64,000 nucleotides of DNA from Gracilariopsis chorda (taxonomy: Eukaryota > Rhodophyta > Florideophyceae > Gracilariales > Gracilariaceae), in NCBI GenBank assembly GCA_003194525.1, contig NBIV01000097.1, positions 1-64,000 on the forward strand, given 5' to 3'. Positions 22,799 through 33,799 of this stretch are shown in pieces. A model generated the notes under the pieces. That model saw nothing but the letters and a program-made list of their open reading frames with translations. It was not told the DNA's origin and did not search any database. The position numbers were made by a program, and so were the translations under genes. Position 1 is the first letter of the stretch. Each line of letters begins with the position of its first letter.

Positions 22799-24306
22799 GC
22801 ACAAAAGGCGACGGACAACGTGAAGGAGGAGAATGTTTCCAAGAGGGAAACTGAAGAAGCCCTTCAGGGCGTGAAGATGTAACACGTACCTGAGGAATAT
22901 CATGAGAGATTACGCAGACTACTGCTGAAGTTTTCACATATGTGAAATGGCCACCTTTACCAAATTGCTGCAACAGAGCATCACATCAACGTGTTGCAGG
23001 GCACTAGACCCATCGCCCAACCGCCATATCGGGCAGGGCCGCGTGCCCGACAAATCAAACAGTAACATGTTGACTCCATGCTGGACACGGGAATTATTGA
23101 GCCAGCACAATCAGCACGGGCCTCAATAGTGGTGTCAGTTCTGACATCAGTTCGATCGTTATGATTTTGCGTTGACTACAGGAAGCTGAACGCAGTAACA
23201 GTGACGGAGATTTATCCATTGCCATGCACGGGTGAATGCAACGATAGCCTTGGTGAACCCAACTTCTTTACTACGCTTGACGCAAACTAGGGTTATTGGC
23301 AGGTACCCGTTGCACCGAAAGATCGCGAAAAGACGGTATATGTCTGTCACTTTGGAATATATCGCTTCAAGGGAATGCCTTTTGGCTTGACCAATTCTCC
23401 GGCGAGATTTCAGCGCGTTATCGATATCATACTCTCACAGTATAGGTAGAAGACCTGTTTAGTCTACTTGGACTACATCATTGTCTACAGTCGTAATATG
23501 GAAGACAATTTCTCTGATGTCGAGGCGATCCTCAAGCAGTTGGATAGTGCTGGCATTTCATTGAAGATTAAAAAGTGCGAATGGTTCACGAACCAAGTGA
23601 AGTAACTCGGAGACCGGATCAAACCGGGAACTTTGGGGATCAAGTAGATGCACACCGCTGCAATACGTAAAACAAAACCTCCGTGTACACAGACGCAACT
23701 ACTTGCCTTTCTAGGACCCTGTAACGTTTATAGCAGATTTGTTCTACGCTATTCGCATGTCGCTGTGCCTTTGAACGTTTTATTGAAGGAAGGTGAACCC
23801 TCACCGTTGAAGGAATTCATGGAAGCCGAAACGCACGCTTTCGAAACATTGAAGCAGATGCTGACCTCAACTTCAGTGCTACGACTTCCAAAACCGGATC
23901 TACCCTTTTCCGTAGACAAAGATTCTAATGAATACCAGCTAGGGTGTGCCCTTTTTCAAACGTGCGAAGATGGTAAGCGTTATCCTATTGGATAGCGGTC
24001 TCTTTCACTGCATCAGGCAGAGAAGAACTACTACGTTTCCGAAAAAGAATGTTTAGCTGTAGTATGGGCTCTTACGACCCTTAGGCCTTACCTACAGGGG
24101 GTACATTTCACCGTCAACACGGATCATTCTTGCTTAAGATGGCTTATGTCAATTTTTGAGCCCTTGGGACGCCTAATGCGCTGGCGGCTACGTCTTTCTG
24201 AACTCCACTTCACAGTCATGTACAAGAAAGGGACCTATAATATCCATGGTGATGCGCTTTCGTGGCTCGAAACTCTGGGAGAGACCCAATTGGAAATTGA
24301 TGATTA
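22799..24306 (+). pseudogene. Reverse transcriptase-RNase H of the Ty3/gypsy element
   Basis: A single frame is kept for about 500 codons but holds many stops. Motifs: DTGIIEPAQSA, FCVDYRKLNAVTVTEIYPLP, GYWQVPVAPKDREKTVY, FGIYRFKGMPFGLTNSPARFQR, then VYLDYIIVYS where the family has a second Asp (YxDD reads YLDY, near 23465), so the polymerase is dead. RNase H follows: PFSVDKDSNEYQLGCALFQ, EKECLAVVWAL, VNTDHSCLRWLM and DALSWL. Stops include TAA after GVKM, TGA after FSHM, TAG in DAN-GYW and TAG in YR-KTC. Most sit where one transition from Gln, Arg or Trp codons explains them. Confidence 0.85.
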
Positions 24307-24381
24307 ATACCCTTTATTACAATGGATGAGCTGGTATCTCCAGAAACGGAAGTGGAAACTTGAGATGAAGACGATTACATA

Positions 24382-25926
24382 ATGGATGTGCTGATAGCGC
24401 AAACAACGGATACTGATCCTGACCGGCAGTTTGAACGAATTACGTTCGAGGAGCTTCTCCGTGAACAGTTCACTGACGCTTTTTGTGCAGAATTCCTCTC
24501 ACGTCCTAACGGGGGGGAGGTGCAACCTTTTCGTCTCGACGATCGCGGAATATTAGTTCGATTTGTCGAGACCTATGTGCAGATTGTAATACCACACTCT
24601 CTCAAGAGCAGGTTACCGCACCTGGCGCATTATTCCCAGATATCTGATCACCCAGGTGGTACGAACCTTTATCTAAGCCTATGAAGAGACTTCTCTTGGC
24701 CAATATTGGCAATGGACTGCCCTGCGACGGCTAAATTGTGCGCAACGAGCGCTAAGAACAGAGTGGAATTGTGGAAGAAGAAGAAGCCGCTGAAGCTATT
24801 TCCGGCGAAAGCGCCTTTGGAGTATGTGAGCAGAGATATAATTGTAGAATTAATTCGCTCTAAGCAAGGGAACAGGTACCTCTTGGTAATTACCGATCGC
24901 TTCTCGAAGCTCGTGAAAACTGTTTCGCTTGAACGGATTACCGCTCCCGTGATAGCACGAGCTTTTATTCACCATTGAGATTACTATTACGGACCCCCGG
25001 ATAATCTGCTCTCAGATAACGGAAAGCAATTTGTTGCTCGCTTATTTCAGGATATATGCAGGATACTGGGTGTCAAGAATGTGCTTACCACGACATATCA
25101 TCTGCAGTGCAATGGCCAGGTGGAACGGTTCAAACGTACTATACTAGCCGCTCTTCGGCACTACATCGCTGATCACCCAAAGGATTGGGATATGTATACG
25201 GACACGCTCTGTTATGCGTACAATACGCAGGTGCATTCGACGACAAAATATGCCCCAATCGAGCTGGTACTGTCACGCAGACTACCGGCTCTACCGTTTA
25301 GGCTTAGCTCAAAGAACGAGGAACTCGAAGACATGCCGACCCCAGCTCAATTTCACCTACGCTGGAGGAACGAGCTGCACGCACGCACTGTGGAAGCCGC
25401 AAAGCAAATGGAAAATGCCCAAGAACGGTTTCAACGCAACTATGACGCTACGAATAGACCGTCTATTCCGGATTTGTGGATTGGAGGACACGTATTCGTG
25501 AGAATAGAGAGAAAGGACGGGAAAACGCCCGAAGAAAACAGAGAAAGACGACGCCGTCAGAAGTTAGCCCCAATCGCGACGGGACCGGATAACGTAGTCG
25601 AGTTCGACAAGGACACAGTTGTCATTAGGAGAGGAAAAGAAGTGGAGCACATATCACATGATCATGTGGTGAGTGCACCCAGTGCTGAGGCTGACACGCA
25701 GCAAGCGGTGGCCTCTCGTGCAGATTCGCAGGAGTTGACGCCGATCCAGCCACTCACAGGGCAGGTACCCACTGATGTGCCACCACAGGGCAGATTAATT
25801 TCGAAAGAAGCGCCACCTGGCGATATGGCCCAAAATGACAGTTTTGTGGAGCGCAACGGCGCGTTGCCACCGTGCAGTGCGTCCGTGAATGATATTGTTA
25901 ATTCGGGGGCCCTGTGGAGACAGTGA
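24382..25926 (+). pseudogene. Integrase of the Ty3/gypsy element
   Basis: The N-terminal zinc domain is present as LAHYSQISDHPGG (two His), but the Cys pair reads CATSAKN instead of C-x2-C. The catalytic core shows YVSRDIIVEL (Asp 1), LLSDNGKQF (Asp 2) and NGQVERFKR (Glu 3), so DDE is complete. The C-terminal part has WIGGHVFVRI (GPY/F-type fold) and a basic tail. Two in-frame stops are visible, near 24681 and near 24978. The integrase would join cDNA to the host chromosome. A frameshift around 25920 leads to the chromodomain. Confidence 0.83.
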
Positions 25927-26789
25927 AGGCGATTCACGCCGTACCAAGACCGCCTCCCACTACCGGGACCAAACGCGCTGAACGAGGAAGTGGGTCGAGT
26001 GACGACAGTGGTGAAGCTGAAGCTGACAAAGCCACCGGTCAAGCACTAGAATCGAGTGACGAAAAAGAAGGTGCAAATGCACATGTAGTAACCGTAAAGT
26101 ATCATTAAGATAGGGAGAGGAAAGAAAGAGATGAGGTTCAAATGGCCTGGCCACAACGGAAGCTTGTTTCGGCCGACCCTACTGTAGGGGAGGTTGGACA
26201 AGAAAGGGAACACCCCATTACACCGGCTACCGTAAGCCCAGAGTTAGAGAGGCCTTCGCAGGCTATTTTCAGGCGTACAGTGAGGAAGGAAATCACGTCT
26301 TCGCCGAATGAATCGGTTATACCGAATGTTGAGTTGGAAAAACTGGCAAACCCGCAAAGGAGAGAGGAATCCAGAAGATTGGCTATTAGACGCCCATCGG
26401 TGGGCATATCGAAACGGGATGCCGTCGATGCGGACGAAAGGTCAACAAATGAAATCCATTTTGAGCGAACTCAGCCACCCACACACGAGGGGCGTGAACC
26501 ATTGCTTACTGACAGGGGCACAACCCCAGATGAGGAACTCGACAGCGAGAGGGAGTACGTTATCGAACGTATCGTTTCCCATGGACGAGATGAGAACAAC
26601 AGTTTACTGTTTAAGGTACGATGGTACGGGTACGCACCCAGTAGCGATAATTGGGAGCCAAGTGGCAATTTACCACGATCTCGTGTACTGTCTTACTGCA
26701 AATGCGCTAACATAGCCATCCCTGACAACATTGATGACGCTCTTGTCGGTTCAATGGATGAAGATCTCGTTGATCAATCAGAAGCTTAG
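25914..26789 (+). pseudogene. Chromodomain C-terminal module of integrase
   Basis: In the frame following integrase, a disordered charged linker (PPPTTGTKRAERGSGSSDD) is broken by a stop at 26106. The same frame resumes at 26142 and ends with a chromodomain: EYVIERIVSHGRDENNSLLFK, then VRWYGYAPSSDNWEPSGNLP. The aromatic cage positions Tyr and Trp-Glu are present. Such modules target integration to modified chromatin. The module itself is intact, while the linker is not. Confidence 0.82.
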
Positions 26790-27113
26790 AAGGAAGCATG
26801 AAGGAGAAGCTCTAGTTCGAGAAGTAGAAGAAGAAGTGAAGAGTCACGTAAGGAAGAACCAACAGGATGGAAAGAGATCATGTAGATGAAGCAAGATGTC
26901 ACAAGTCTCAAGGAGGTACATTTACCACAAGCTATCTATTCAAGTGAAATCACTACTGATGTTCACCGTGAACGAGAACGTTATGCACTCGTATTGGGCG
27001 TACCGTCTATGCGAGCGCACAGGAGGTTAACCATTCGTTGGCGGCTATTCGGGATCTGTCCCGACGGAACACCCGCATCCAAGGGGAGGCAACTCAGAAA
27101 ATATAGCTCAGCC
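26790..27113. other. Spacer between chromodomain and antisense ORF
   Basis: Purine-rich, no coding frame of note on either strand. It holds the convergent 3' ends of pol and of the antisense gene. Confidence 0.5.
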
Positions 27114-28601
27114 TCAATGTACGGTTGGCATGGGAGCAGGCATTGAAGCAGACTCCTGTATCGCAGCAGGAGTGGGCTCCACCTCATTTCCGTCGTTTGG
27201 TGCGTCCAATTCCTCTTTGGGTTCTCCCATCGGAACGTCGTTAATTATGTCCTCGTATTCGTGGACGAGAGCGTCAGAGTTCACTGGCATTGGCTCGAAT
27301 AGGTAACCAGTAGGTTGTGTTGGCGGTATCGCTCGCGGATTTTTGCGCAGATGCTTGGCCTGTCTGCCATCTGTGTGCTGGCACGTCCAGGGATCATACC
27401 AGATAAAATCACCACCAGGGCCGTTTCTCCCCGGAGAATGGTCGATGCAAGGATTTCTTCTTGAAATCTGTTCTTCGGGGACGAGGTTCCAGTTCACTTG
27501 GTCAATGATGTCGAGAAGGCGACAAAATTCCTCTTGATTGGCTCGGGAGCCTAGGATGAAAGAGAGATCGATTTCTCGTGCGTAACGGCGGGCCGTCCGG
27601 GTCATGTACCACAAGCGGTAGGTGTCATACACGTCCCAGAGGACATACACTGCCATTTTGACTATGAAATCCGTGTAGACCACTACCCAATCCCCCGAAA
27701 GCGGATTGTTTGTTAGCAGAGATCCTACTTAGGTCAAAGCTGGAGGCAGCTCCACCGCACAGCTACGAGGACACTCGATGTTAATCCAATATCCTGGAAT
27801 CGGGATGTAGCGCCCAATGCGCGCGTGATACCGGACGCGGTCAATCGCAGGCATTTGGTAGGGCACGAGGTACCCAAGCCTTGACCTGGTCTGCCTTTCC
27901 CATCGTGTTTACTCCCAGTAATGGACATCACGCTTACGCAGGTAGCGGAACTCTGCTCGGAGTTTAGGACTGTAAAAGCAGAGAGCTGCAGTGGGCACAC
28001 CACCACGGGCACCACGCCACTATTGGAAGTCTAGGTTAGCAAGATTGTCGACGCAGGAGTAGGCTTCGCCGGTGGTCCGAGCGACCCAGGTGTCGAAGTT
28101 TCATTCTTCATTGAAGGGAACTGTCCCAGTGACGCGGCGCATTCGCGAGTACACCAATCGTACAACCTGTCTGCAGGCGTCCGCCATGGACTCGTTTTGG
28201 TAGCGACTGATCGCACTATCAGGAAGAGCACAGTGGCTCAGCCAATCGCTCGTGTACAGCGCAAACCACGGCACACCGTCAGGGAGTCGACCGGGGACCA
28301 CGTATGTTCCAATGAGACTTTCATTGCGGACATCCCCTGGGAAGAACCATGGTGCGCGTGAGTACGAGGCCGAATGCTGCAACGGATTGCGTCCGAGCAG
28401 TTCTGCATAAGGCGGAAAGGTGTTGACATCAGGAGTAGGAGCCAACTGGTTCGGCGTGGCAGGAAGAGGGAACGGTTGGATCACCTGAATCGATGTTGAT
28501 TGCGGCAAGGGAAGAGTCTGTGACGCAGGCGTCAGCGCGTTTTGCGAAGCAGTCGGCTGCTGAGGAGCGTCGAAGTCGTCATAAGAGGCAGGCAGACTCA
28601 A
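27114..28601 (-). pseudogene. Long antisense ORF inside the retrotransposon, unknown function
   Basis: On the strand opposite to gag-pol, one frame runs about 495 codons without a shift, interrupted only by four stops: after VPFNEE, after NLANLDFQ, after DVHYWE and after LPPALT. The N-terminal third is Pro/Gln/Ser/Thr-rich (ASQTLPLPQSTSIQV). The middle and C-terminal parts look globular and aromatic-rich (PWFFPGDVRNESLIGTYVV, RYIPIPGYWIN, FIVKMAVYVLWDVYDTYRLW). The end is acidic (EYEDIINDVPMGEPKEE). No ATG is seen near the open 5' end, so the start was lost or lies in another exon; expression could start from the 3' LTR side. No known family recognised. Antisense extra ORFs at this position are known from some plant Ty3/gypsy elements, but I cannot link them by sequence. 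Confidence 0.6.
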
Positions 28602-28760
28602 GTACGGAGGAAGACTTATGGGAGTAGGAGCATAATTGGTTGGGAAACTTCAGTGCAAGAGTTGTTTCTGCTTGTGAGCGTGAGAAGAGAAGGAAAGAGG
28701 AATGCAGAGTGCTGCTGGCCCATTCTTTTACGTTGCTCGTGTCTTGTGAGCTTCATGCTT

Positions 28761-28774
28761 AATGGGGGGGGATA
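28761..28774 (+). other. Polypurine tract
   Basis: AATGGGGGGGGATA lies directly before the 3' LTR, as expected for the primer of plus-strand DNA synthesis in LTR elements. Confidence 0.65.
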
Positions 28775-29477
28775 TGTAGCATTCGATATGCATTGGTATC
28801 GGATCACCGAATGATAGGTTTAGTCGAGGACGACATTCATAGCTTTCGGCTACTGTACCTGGCTGTCCAGCGAGGAATATGAGAGGAACCCCTTTATGGA
28901 GGAATGTGAACTACGAATAGTATGTTCTGGTACTTTAGTGGGCCTCCACTAATTATTAGTTTTGTTTTATTTACGTTTTAGGTAGTTAGTGGAGAGCCAC
29001 CCATTTAGACATGACAGTCCAACTACTGCATGGTTTCGTAGCCTAGTAAAGGGCGACCTGCTCAGGTGAGGGAGGAAAAGGCCAAGCAACAACCAACTTC
29101 TTACCTCGGTGGTAAACTGGAGGAATCCTAAATCACTAGCGACAATGGAGCGCCTGTAGCACCAGTACCGGACAGTATCTGAGCTACAGCTCTCATTCCG
29201 AGGATTTCCTCATATTGCTGCCACCCTTGGTCCTCCTTTCGCCCTTTTTTCTGGCATTGTGTGCCGCTTTCTTGGGTAATCCTGTGCTGTCATTGACGCC
29301 GAGATCCCTGGACTCTCCGACCATTCGTCTGTTCGTGCACTCACAAGACACCACTGACTGGGAACCAACCCTGTGTTTCTAGCTAGTCGCCTGCAAGGCG
29401 GCGCCCGCTTACGCGGTTACTTTGTGGCTATCCACCGCCCGTTACCAAGATCCTACAGTCAACTTTGGAATACCACA
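28775..29477 (+). repeat. 3' LTR of the Ty3/gypsy element
   Basis: About 703 bp, TGTAGC...ACCACA, colinear with 17706-18401. Differences are mostly single substitutions and short indels, so insertion is not recent. Confidence 0.88.
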
Positions 29478-30750
29478 ACAAATAAACATCCTATTCTTGC
29501 GTTATGGCAGACTAGCAGTGGCGGTTGAGAGCGATCTGGCAGCTGGCCGGGTGGGGTGGGGCTTAGAACTTCTTTGTCTTGCTATACCCTGCGAAGGGAA
29601 AGACACGCGAAGGCGTTTGGATCCTCGTCTGTAAAGGGTAGGAACAGTGGAACGTGCCACTTGCGGTGGGCGCACTAATAGGGTGTAAGTCCAGGGCTCA
29701 CCGTCACGACGGGCGTGCAGGTATACGGTATAAACAGAAAGGAAGCGCGACATAAACGAGAAAGAAATAAAGAATCACGGGCAAACGTGGGGGTCCTCCC
29801 TGTATCAGGGAAAATATAAACGAGATAATGGAACACGCAGAGTGAATGAAAACGCGACGTGGAATGCGGTTCGAGATACTACGATGTGGAGTAACTAGTC
29901 ACGCATCAGGAGTTGGCTCTCCGATGGAATTTACCTAGCACCAGGGGTTTCTGAGTAAGAGTCTAACACTTGGTGGATGTGTTTGAATCCCCGCAGTGGG
30001 GTCACGTTCGCCTACCTAAGTATAGGCGGCGCAGGCCCACTTTCAGGCAGTTATATTAAATTACCTAAATAGAATATAGCTATTCCAAGAAAATAGGTGC
30101 AAAGACCAAGACACGTGTGCTTTAGTGTGCCAAAGTGGCAAGTAAACTAATGTCCATTAACATATGCAAGTAACCTCGGCGTAGAGTAATTGACCTCCGA
30201 TTCATATATCGAACTCTTCCGCCGCGATACGGCAACTCCGTATATATGAGTCGCAATATGCGATAAACCTCCGCCAATGCGTTGCACTACATTCTTCAAA
30301 GGTCGTGGCGACGAGGCTGTCGTAGAGGCTGGGGAGCGAGTGCAGGATGGGCAAACGGACGACGAGTCGATTTGCACGGGTTGTTGATGTTGCTGTTGTA
30401 CATTGGTAGCGTAGAAAGACGGTTGAAGTCGGTGCGCAACAAGATGATCAGGCGCATGAGACTGATGATGGTGTATAGCAACATAGGTGGCCACAGCGTC
30501 ATTCATGATTTGTGGCATTATGCGGTATGACCGGCATGACGGACGGTCCGACCCTGACGAAATGATCTTTTTTTTCTGCAAAAAGAATTGAATGTCGTGT
30601 TTGTAATGTGTAGCAATATCCCTACGTGGGAAATCCTCCCATATTATTCGCAGCCTTTCTATCCTGTGAGATGAGTACAGCGTCAGGGCTTTTTGTACCA
30701 CAAGGTGTTCGGCTGTAAAAACGGGATGTGTTCAAGCTATACCGACGGAG
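29478..30750. other. No convincing gene
   Basis: Flank between two LTRs. A 184-codon minus frame (30147-30701) is rich in His, Gln and Ser and has no family motif. It is either a small unknown protein or chance. Confidence 0.4.
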
Positions 30751-31258
30751 CTGATACCAGGAATCAGGTTACCAGCTGGTGAACGTAGTGCAAAGGTCTG
30801 TGTGAGCAGTGTTCCGGTTCACAGAGAATCCAGAAAAGGTTGAAGGAAAAAGAGGAGAAACTAAGACAGAAGGTACCACCCGGTGGGTCGTGCGGAAAGC
30901 CGAAAGAGACCCGACGATAGGGAGGTGTTTCTTGATCTGCCAACTCGGCAAAACGCAATAATGAGTGAAATAGATATCTGTTTCCACAGTAGAAAGTACT
31001 CAGAACGATTAAAACGGTAAACAATGGGTGGAGGAACGAGGTAAGACGTAGCAGAGGTTGTCGGCGATACTGTAAGGGTGAGTATACCAAGTCTAAACGC
31101 AGTAAAACCCCAGCAGGAGTCGGTCACTTTACGCAGGCGATAAATGCATAGCCCAATCACAGCTTATCTTTAATTAAGGGTGAACCGGCAGGGCTGTTCT
31201 GCCTCAAGTACTACTGCGTCACAATAAACTAAAAATACTACTAATGTAGTGTGCCACA
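30751..31258 (-). repeat. LTR in minus orientation with candidate primer-binding site
   Basis: Read on the minus strand it starts TGTGGCACACTAC at 31258. The internal part encodes SGLFRLSARPTGWY as in the 22.1-22.7 kb LTR. Near its end TGGTATCAG (plus 30751-30759) matches the usual initiator-Met tRNA primer-binding sequence. So it may be the 5' end of a truncated minus-strand element rather than a solo LTR. The exact inner border is uncertain. Confidence 0.5.
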
Positions 31259-31590
31259 CTTGTGGTCTACACTCTTGTGCCACTTAGGGGGTTTCTAAAC
31301 CAAGACATCTCACGACGCATTTTGTCCAAAACCACATAATCCTGCGTAAAGTGTTTCCCAACACGACACGGAGCATCTGTATCTTTTGCCTGCCAAATCA
31401 TCAACATTTTGGGTACGCTTTTGTCGTGAAATAATACGTTTTAAAAAAAAGGGGCGGCCTGTAGTGGTAGCTAGGGGCGGCCCAAAAAGGATGATTCCTT
31501 TGCTTAAAGAGGTAGAGTTGATGATAATAATGGGTTGGGGAACAGACGAGAGGCAAAGGCCGAGCTCTGTTCCCTCCTTTTATACTCAGA

Positions 31591-31779
31591 GAGAAAGACG
31601 CTAGTCGTCTTTCTCGGTAGTTAGAGTCCTAACATGCTCGCATGAATGCGGCATTGTAAGCAGACATCACACCATCCTCGGGGATGGTGAGAAGGCAGGA
31701 CGCTTTCTCACCATCCCCGAGGATGGTGAGATGGTCCACTCCATATCCTTCTTCCTCACCGTCTCACAAGGACGGTGAG
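31591..31779. repeat. Cluster of hairpins upstream of the Harbinger transposase
   Basis: Three nested or serial stems. GAGAAAGACG/CGTCTTTCTC with a 5-base loop spans 31591-31615. A perfect 24-bp inverted repeat has arms 31670-31693 and 31705-31728, an 11-base loop, and arms that are themselves near-palindromic around CACCATCC...GGATGGTG. CTCACCGTC/GACGGTGAG spans 31755-31779. The last two share the CTCACC/GGTGAG core. They lie about 80-260 bases before the transposase ATG. Confidence 0.85.
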
Positions 31780-31854
31780 CGAAGCTTTATCCTCACAGCT
31801 TTGGAAGCGTACCCACGTTGTGGACAGTGGACTGCATCATCATGTGCGATCTTC

Positions 31855-33087
31855 ATGGCGTCTCTATCAAAGAAGCAGTTGTTATTAGGACTTTTACAAG
31901 TTTTTGAGGACTTAGACGATACTTTGCAATACATTACAGCCATCAATGGCCTCCAAAACATGGTCCTTGCAATTGCAGATACAGATAGCAACAAACGAGG
32001 TTCTAACATTCACCGCAAATGGACTCACAGCCGCAATGCCGAACATTGGTTTACATCGTACGCTCTGCAGCCTAGTTTCATTGCTTGTGGCGCGTGGAAA
32101 GCTTTGTTCCGAGTGGCTCCTACCGTGTTTGAAGAGCTGCGTCTACAGTTATCAGCCGATCTTACAAAAATCGTGACCAACTACCGCGCTCCTATTCCTC
32201 GCAACCTGCAAATTGCATCGTTTCTCATGTACGTCGGGGGTACAACATCCGACACAGTAGCAGCACAGCTTGTAATTGGTAGAAACTCGGTCAAAAGAGA
32301 CGTTAAATGCGTTAGTCGTGCCATTATCAAGCACATGAATCACAAAGTATGCCTACCACGAAGCGAATTGGAAATTGCAAACGTTATGAAAGGCTTTCAA
32401 GAGATAAGAGGACTACGGTACTGCATTGGTGCCGTTGATGGAACACATATTCCGTGGTTGATGTGCCCTGAAGAGCAGTACTACGAGTACCGTAACTATA
32501 CGGCATTCCCAAGTATTGTGCTTTTTGCCGTTGTGGGTGCCAAAAGACGCTTTTTGTTTACAGATATCGGTCGTCCAGGAGTGTATGGGGATTCCACAAT
32601 CTTTCAAAGTTGCACCATCAAAAAACAACTAGATGAAGGGACATGGTTAGGTATAGACATTCTGGATCTTGATATTTGTGGTATGCCGGTTAGACAGTAC
32701 CTTATTGGTCACTGTGCTTTTCGTTTGGATGTGAGTATGATGAAGAGCTCTAGCAAGGCAGATATTTCCGCCAACCCAGTTCTGAAGGTATGGGATTCGA
32801 TTGCCTCACAAACCCGAAAGCCAATTTAGTGAGCTTTTGGCATGTTAAAGCACAGGTGTTCAGTTTTGAAGACAGACTTTCGTCTGCATCATGAAGATGA
32901 CATAGTGTTCGTGGCATCTGCTTGTGTTATACTTCACAATATATGTATGGAGTACGAAGACGATGATGATGTATATCTACCTCAAGACGAAGATGGTGAT
33001 CCCAATGAGTTCACCGCGGGAATCACTAGAGGAAAGAAACAAAGGGACTCACTGCCGTATTTTTTTATGCAAAAGCTAGCAGAGTAG
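31855..33087 (+). pseudogene. PIF/Harbinger transposase (DDE), two in-frame stops
   Basis: DDE_Tnp_4-type nuclease. From the ATG at 31855 the protein shows a helical N-terminal part with a helix-turn-helix-like GGTTSDTVAAQLVIGRNSVKR. Then come YCIGAVDGTHIPW (Asp 1), NYTAFPSIVLFAVVGAKRRF, TDIGRPGVYGDSTIF (Asp 2) and the C-terminal AFGMLKHRCSVLK...ACVILHNICMEYEDD. At 32827-32832 two adjacent stops, TAG TGA, stand directly before AFGMLK, exactly where the family has the catalytic Glu and its neighbour. The frame is otherwise open to 33087. So the third catalytic residue is lost and the protein truncated. With its partner gene it would recognise terminal repeats and cut and paste the element. Confidence 0.88.
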
Positions 33088-33089
33088 AT

Positions 33090-33775
33090 TCAGAACTTGT
33101 CTACAAGACGTTCCATTAGAGCCCTCATATTTGTTTTCTCTTCGTTGCTTGTCTTCAATTCCTGTAGCAGACCCTGCTGACATTCTTTTGCATCTTGAGA
33201 AAAAAACTCGACAATAGATGTGTGCGTCTTTCGTTTGCGTTTACGTGACCTGGTAGGAGTAGTTTCAACTTTTCTGCTACGCACTTTGATATCTTAAACA
33301 GTCGGTGGATTCTGCCGAGCTTTGCCATGCTTCGGCTCGTAAAATTCCTCAAAAAACTCTGGTTTCTCGAACAGGTTCAGATCATCTCCGTCCCGTCCAG
33401 ATCCACTTATTTGGGCGATATATGCAGAATAGTCTTGTTTGATGCAGGTAAACTTCTCTTGCCAGGATTTACCAGACCTAGTTATATTGTGCTGTTCTTT
33501 GGCGATAATGGTGGCTAGCGTGAAGACTTCTTTTAACGACTTCTTTTGTGTCTTGCGATTGCCGTAGCTGGCTTCTTTCATCATTTGAAGCAACAAATGA
33601 CATTCTCATAACTGTAGTGCTGTCTATCGTTTGATGCGGCATTTGATTTTGGTAAATGGCTTGGATCGGTTATATTATCTGCAGCGGTTGGTGACGGTGT
33701 TGTATTGGGTAACGATACAGTGTTCTGATCGTTAACAAGGGAGGGTGAGACAACCGGCGACGGCGGACTGGTCAT
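33090..33775 (-). pseudogene. Myb/SANT-like accessory protein of the Harbinger element
   Basis: Convergent with the transposase, ending three bases from its stop. On the minus strand there is a Ser/Pro/Thr-rich N-terminal segment (MTSPPSPVVSPSL). A frameshift near 33596 leads into a helical trihelix-like region (SLKEVFTLATIIAKEQHNITRSGKSWQEKF, abbreviated in effect). After a TAA at 33294 the same frame continues with a basic SRKRKRKTH stretch and a C-terminal coiled-coil-like tail ending MERLVDKF. PIF/Harbinger elements carry such a second protein, which binds DNA and helps import the transposase. Assignment rests on position, layout and composition. Confidence 0.62.
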
Positions 33776-33799
33776 CTTGGCAAGTGGATTGCTTTCAAA

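Larger units (their letters stand above)
17706..29477 (+). mobile_element. Ty3/gypsy LTR retrotransposon with chromodomain and antisense ORF (degenerate)
   Basis: Complete in layout, about 11.8 kb: 5' LTR, gag with zinc knuckle, protease, RT-RNase H, integrase, chromodomain, antisense ORF, polypurine tract, 3' LTR. LTRs start TGTAGC and end ACCACA. Flanking bases ACAGA (17701-17705) and ACAAA (29478-29482) could be a 5-bp target duplication with one mutation. A second LTR interrupts it at about 22.1-22.7 kb. All coding parts carry stops or frame breaks and the RT active site is altered, so it cannot move by itself. A C-terminal chromodomain after integrase is the mark of chromoviruses. Confidence 0.85.

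Noticed and set aside
29930..30050. Possible tRNA-like stretch (TTTGAATCCCCGC)
   Set aside because: T-loop consensus is not met and no acceptor or anticodon stem could be built.
30147..30701. 184-codon minus-strand ORF
   Set aside because: His/Gln-rich with no motif, promoter or family pattern. It was kept only as a mention in the gene-free entry.
10138..33087. Stop-codon reassignment to explain in-frame stops
   Set aside because: In-frame stops are confined to transposon genes. Cellular genes are open throughout and end in ordinary stops, and the transposons also have frameshifts and lost active-site residues.
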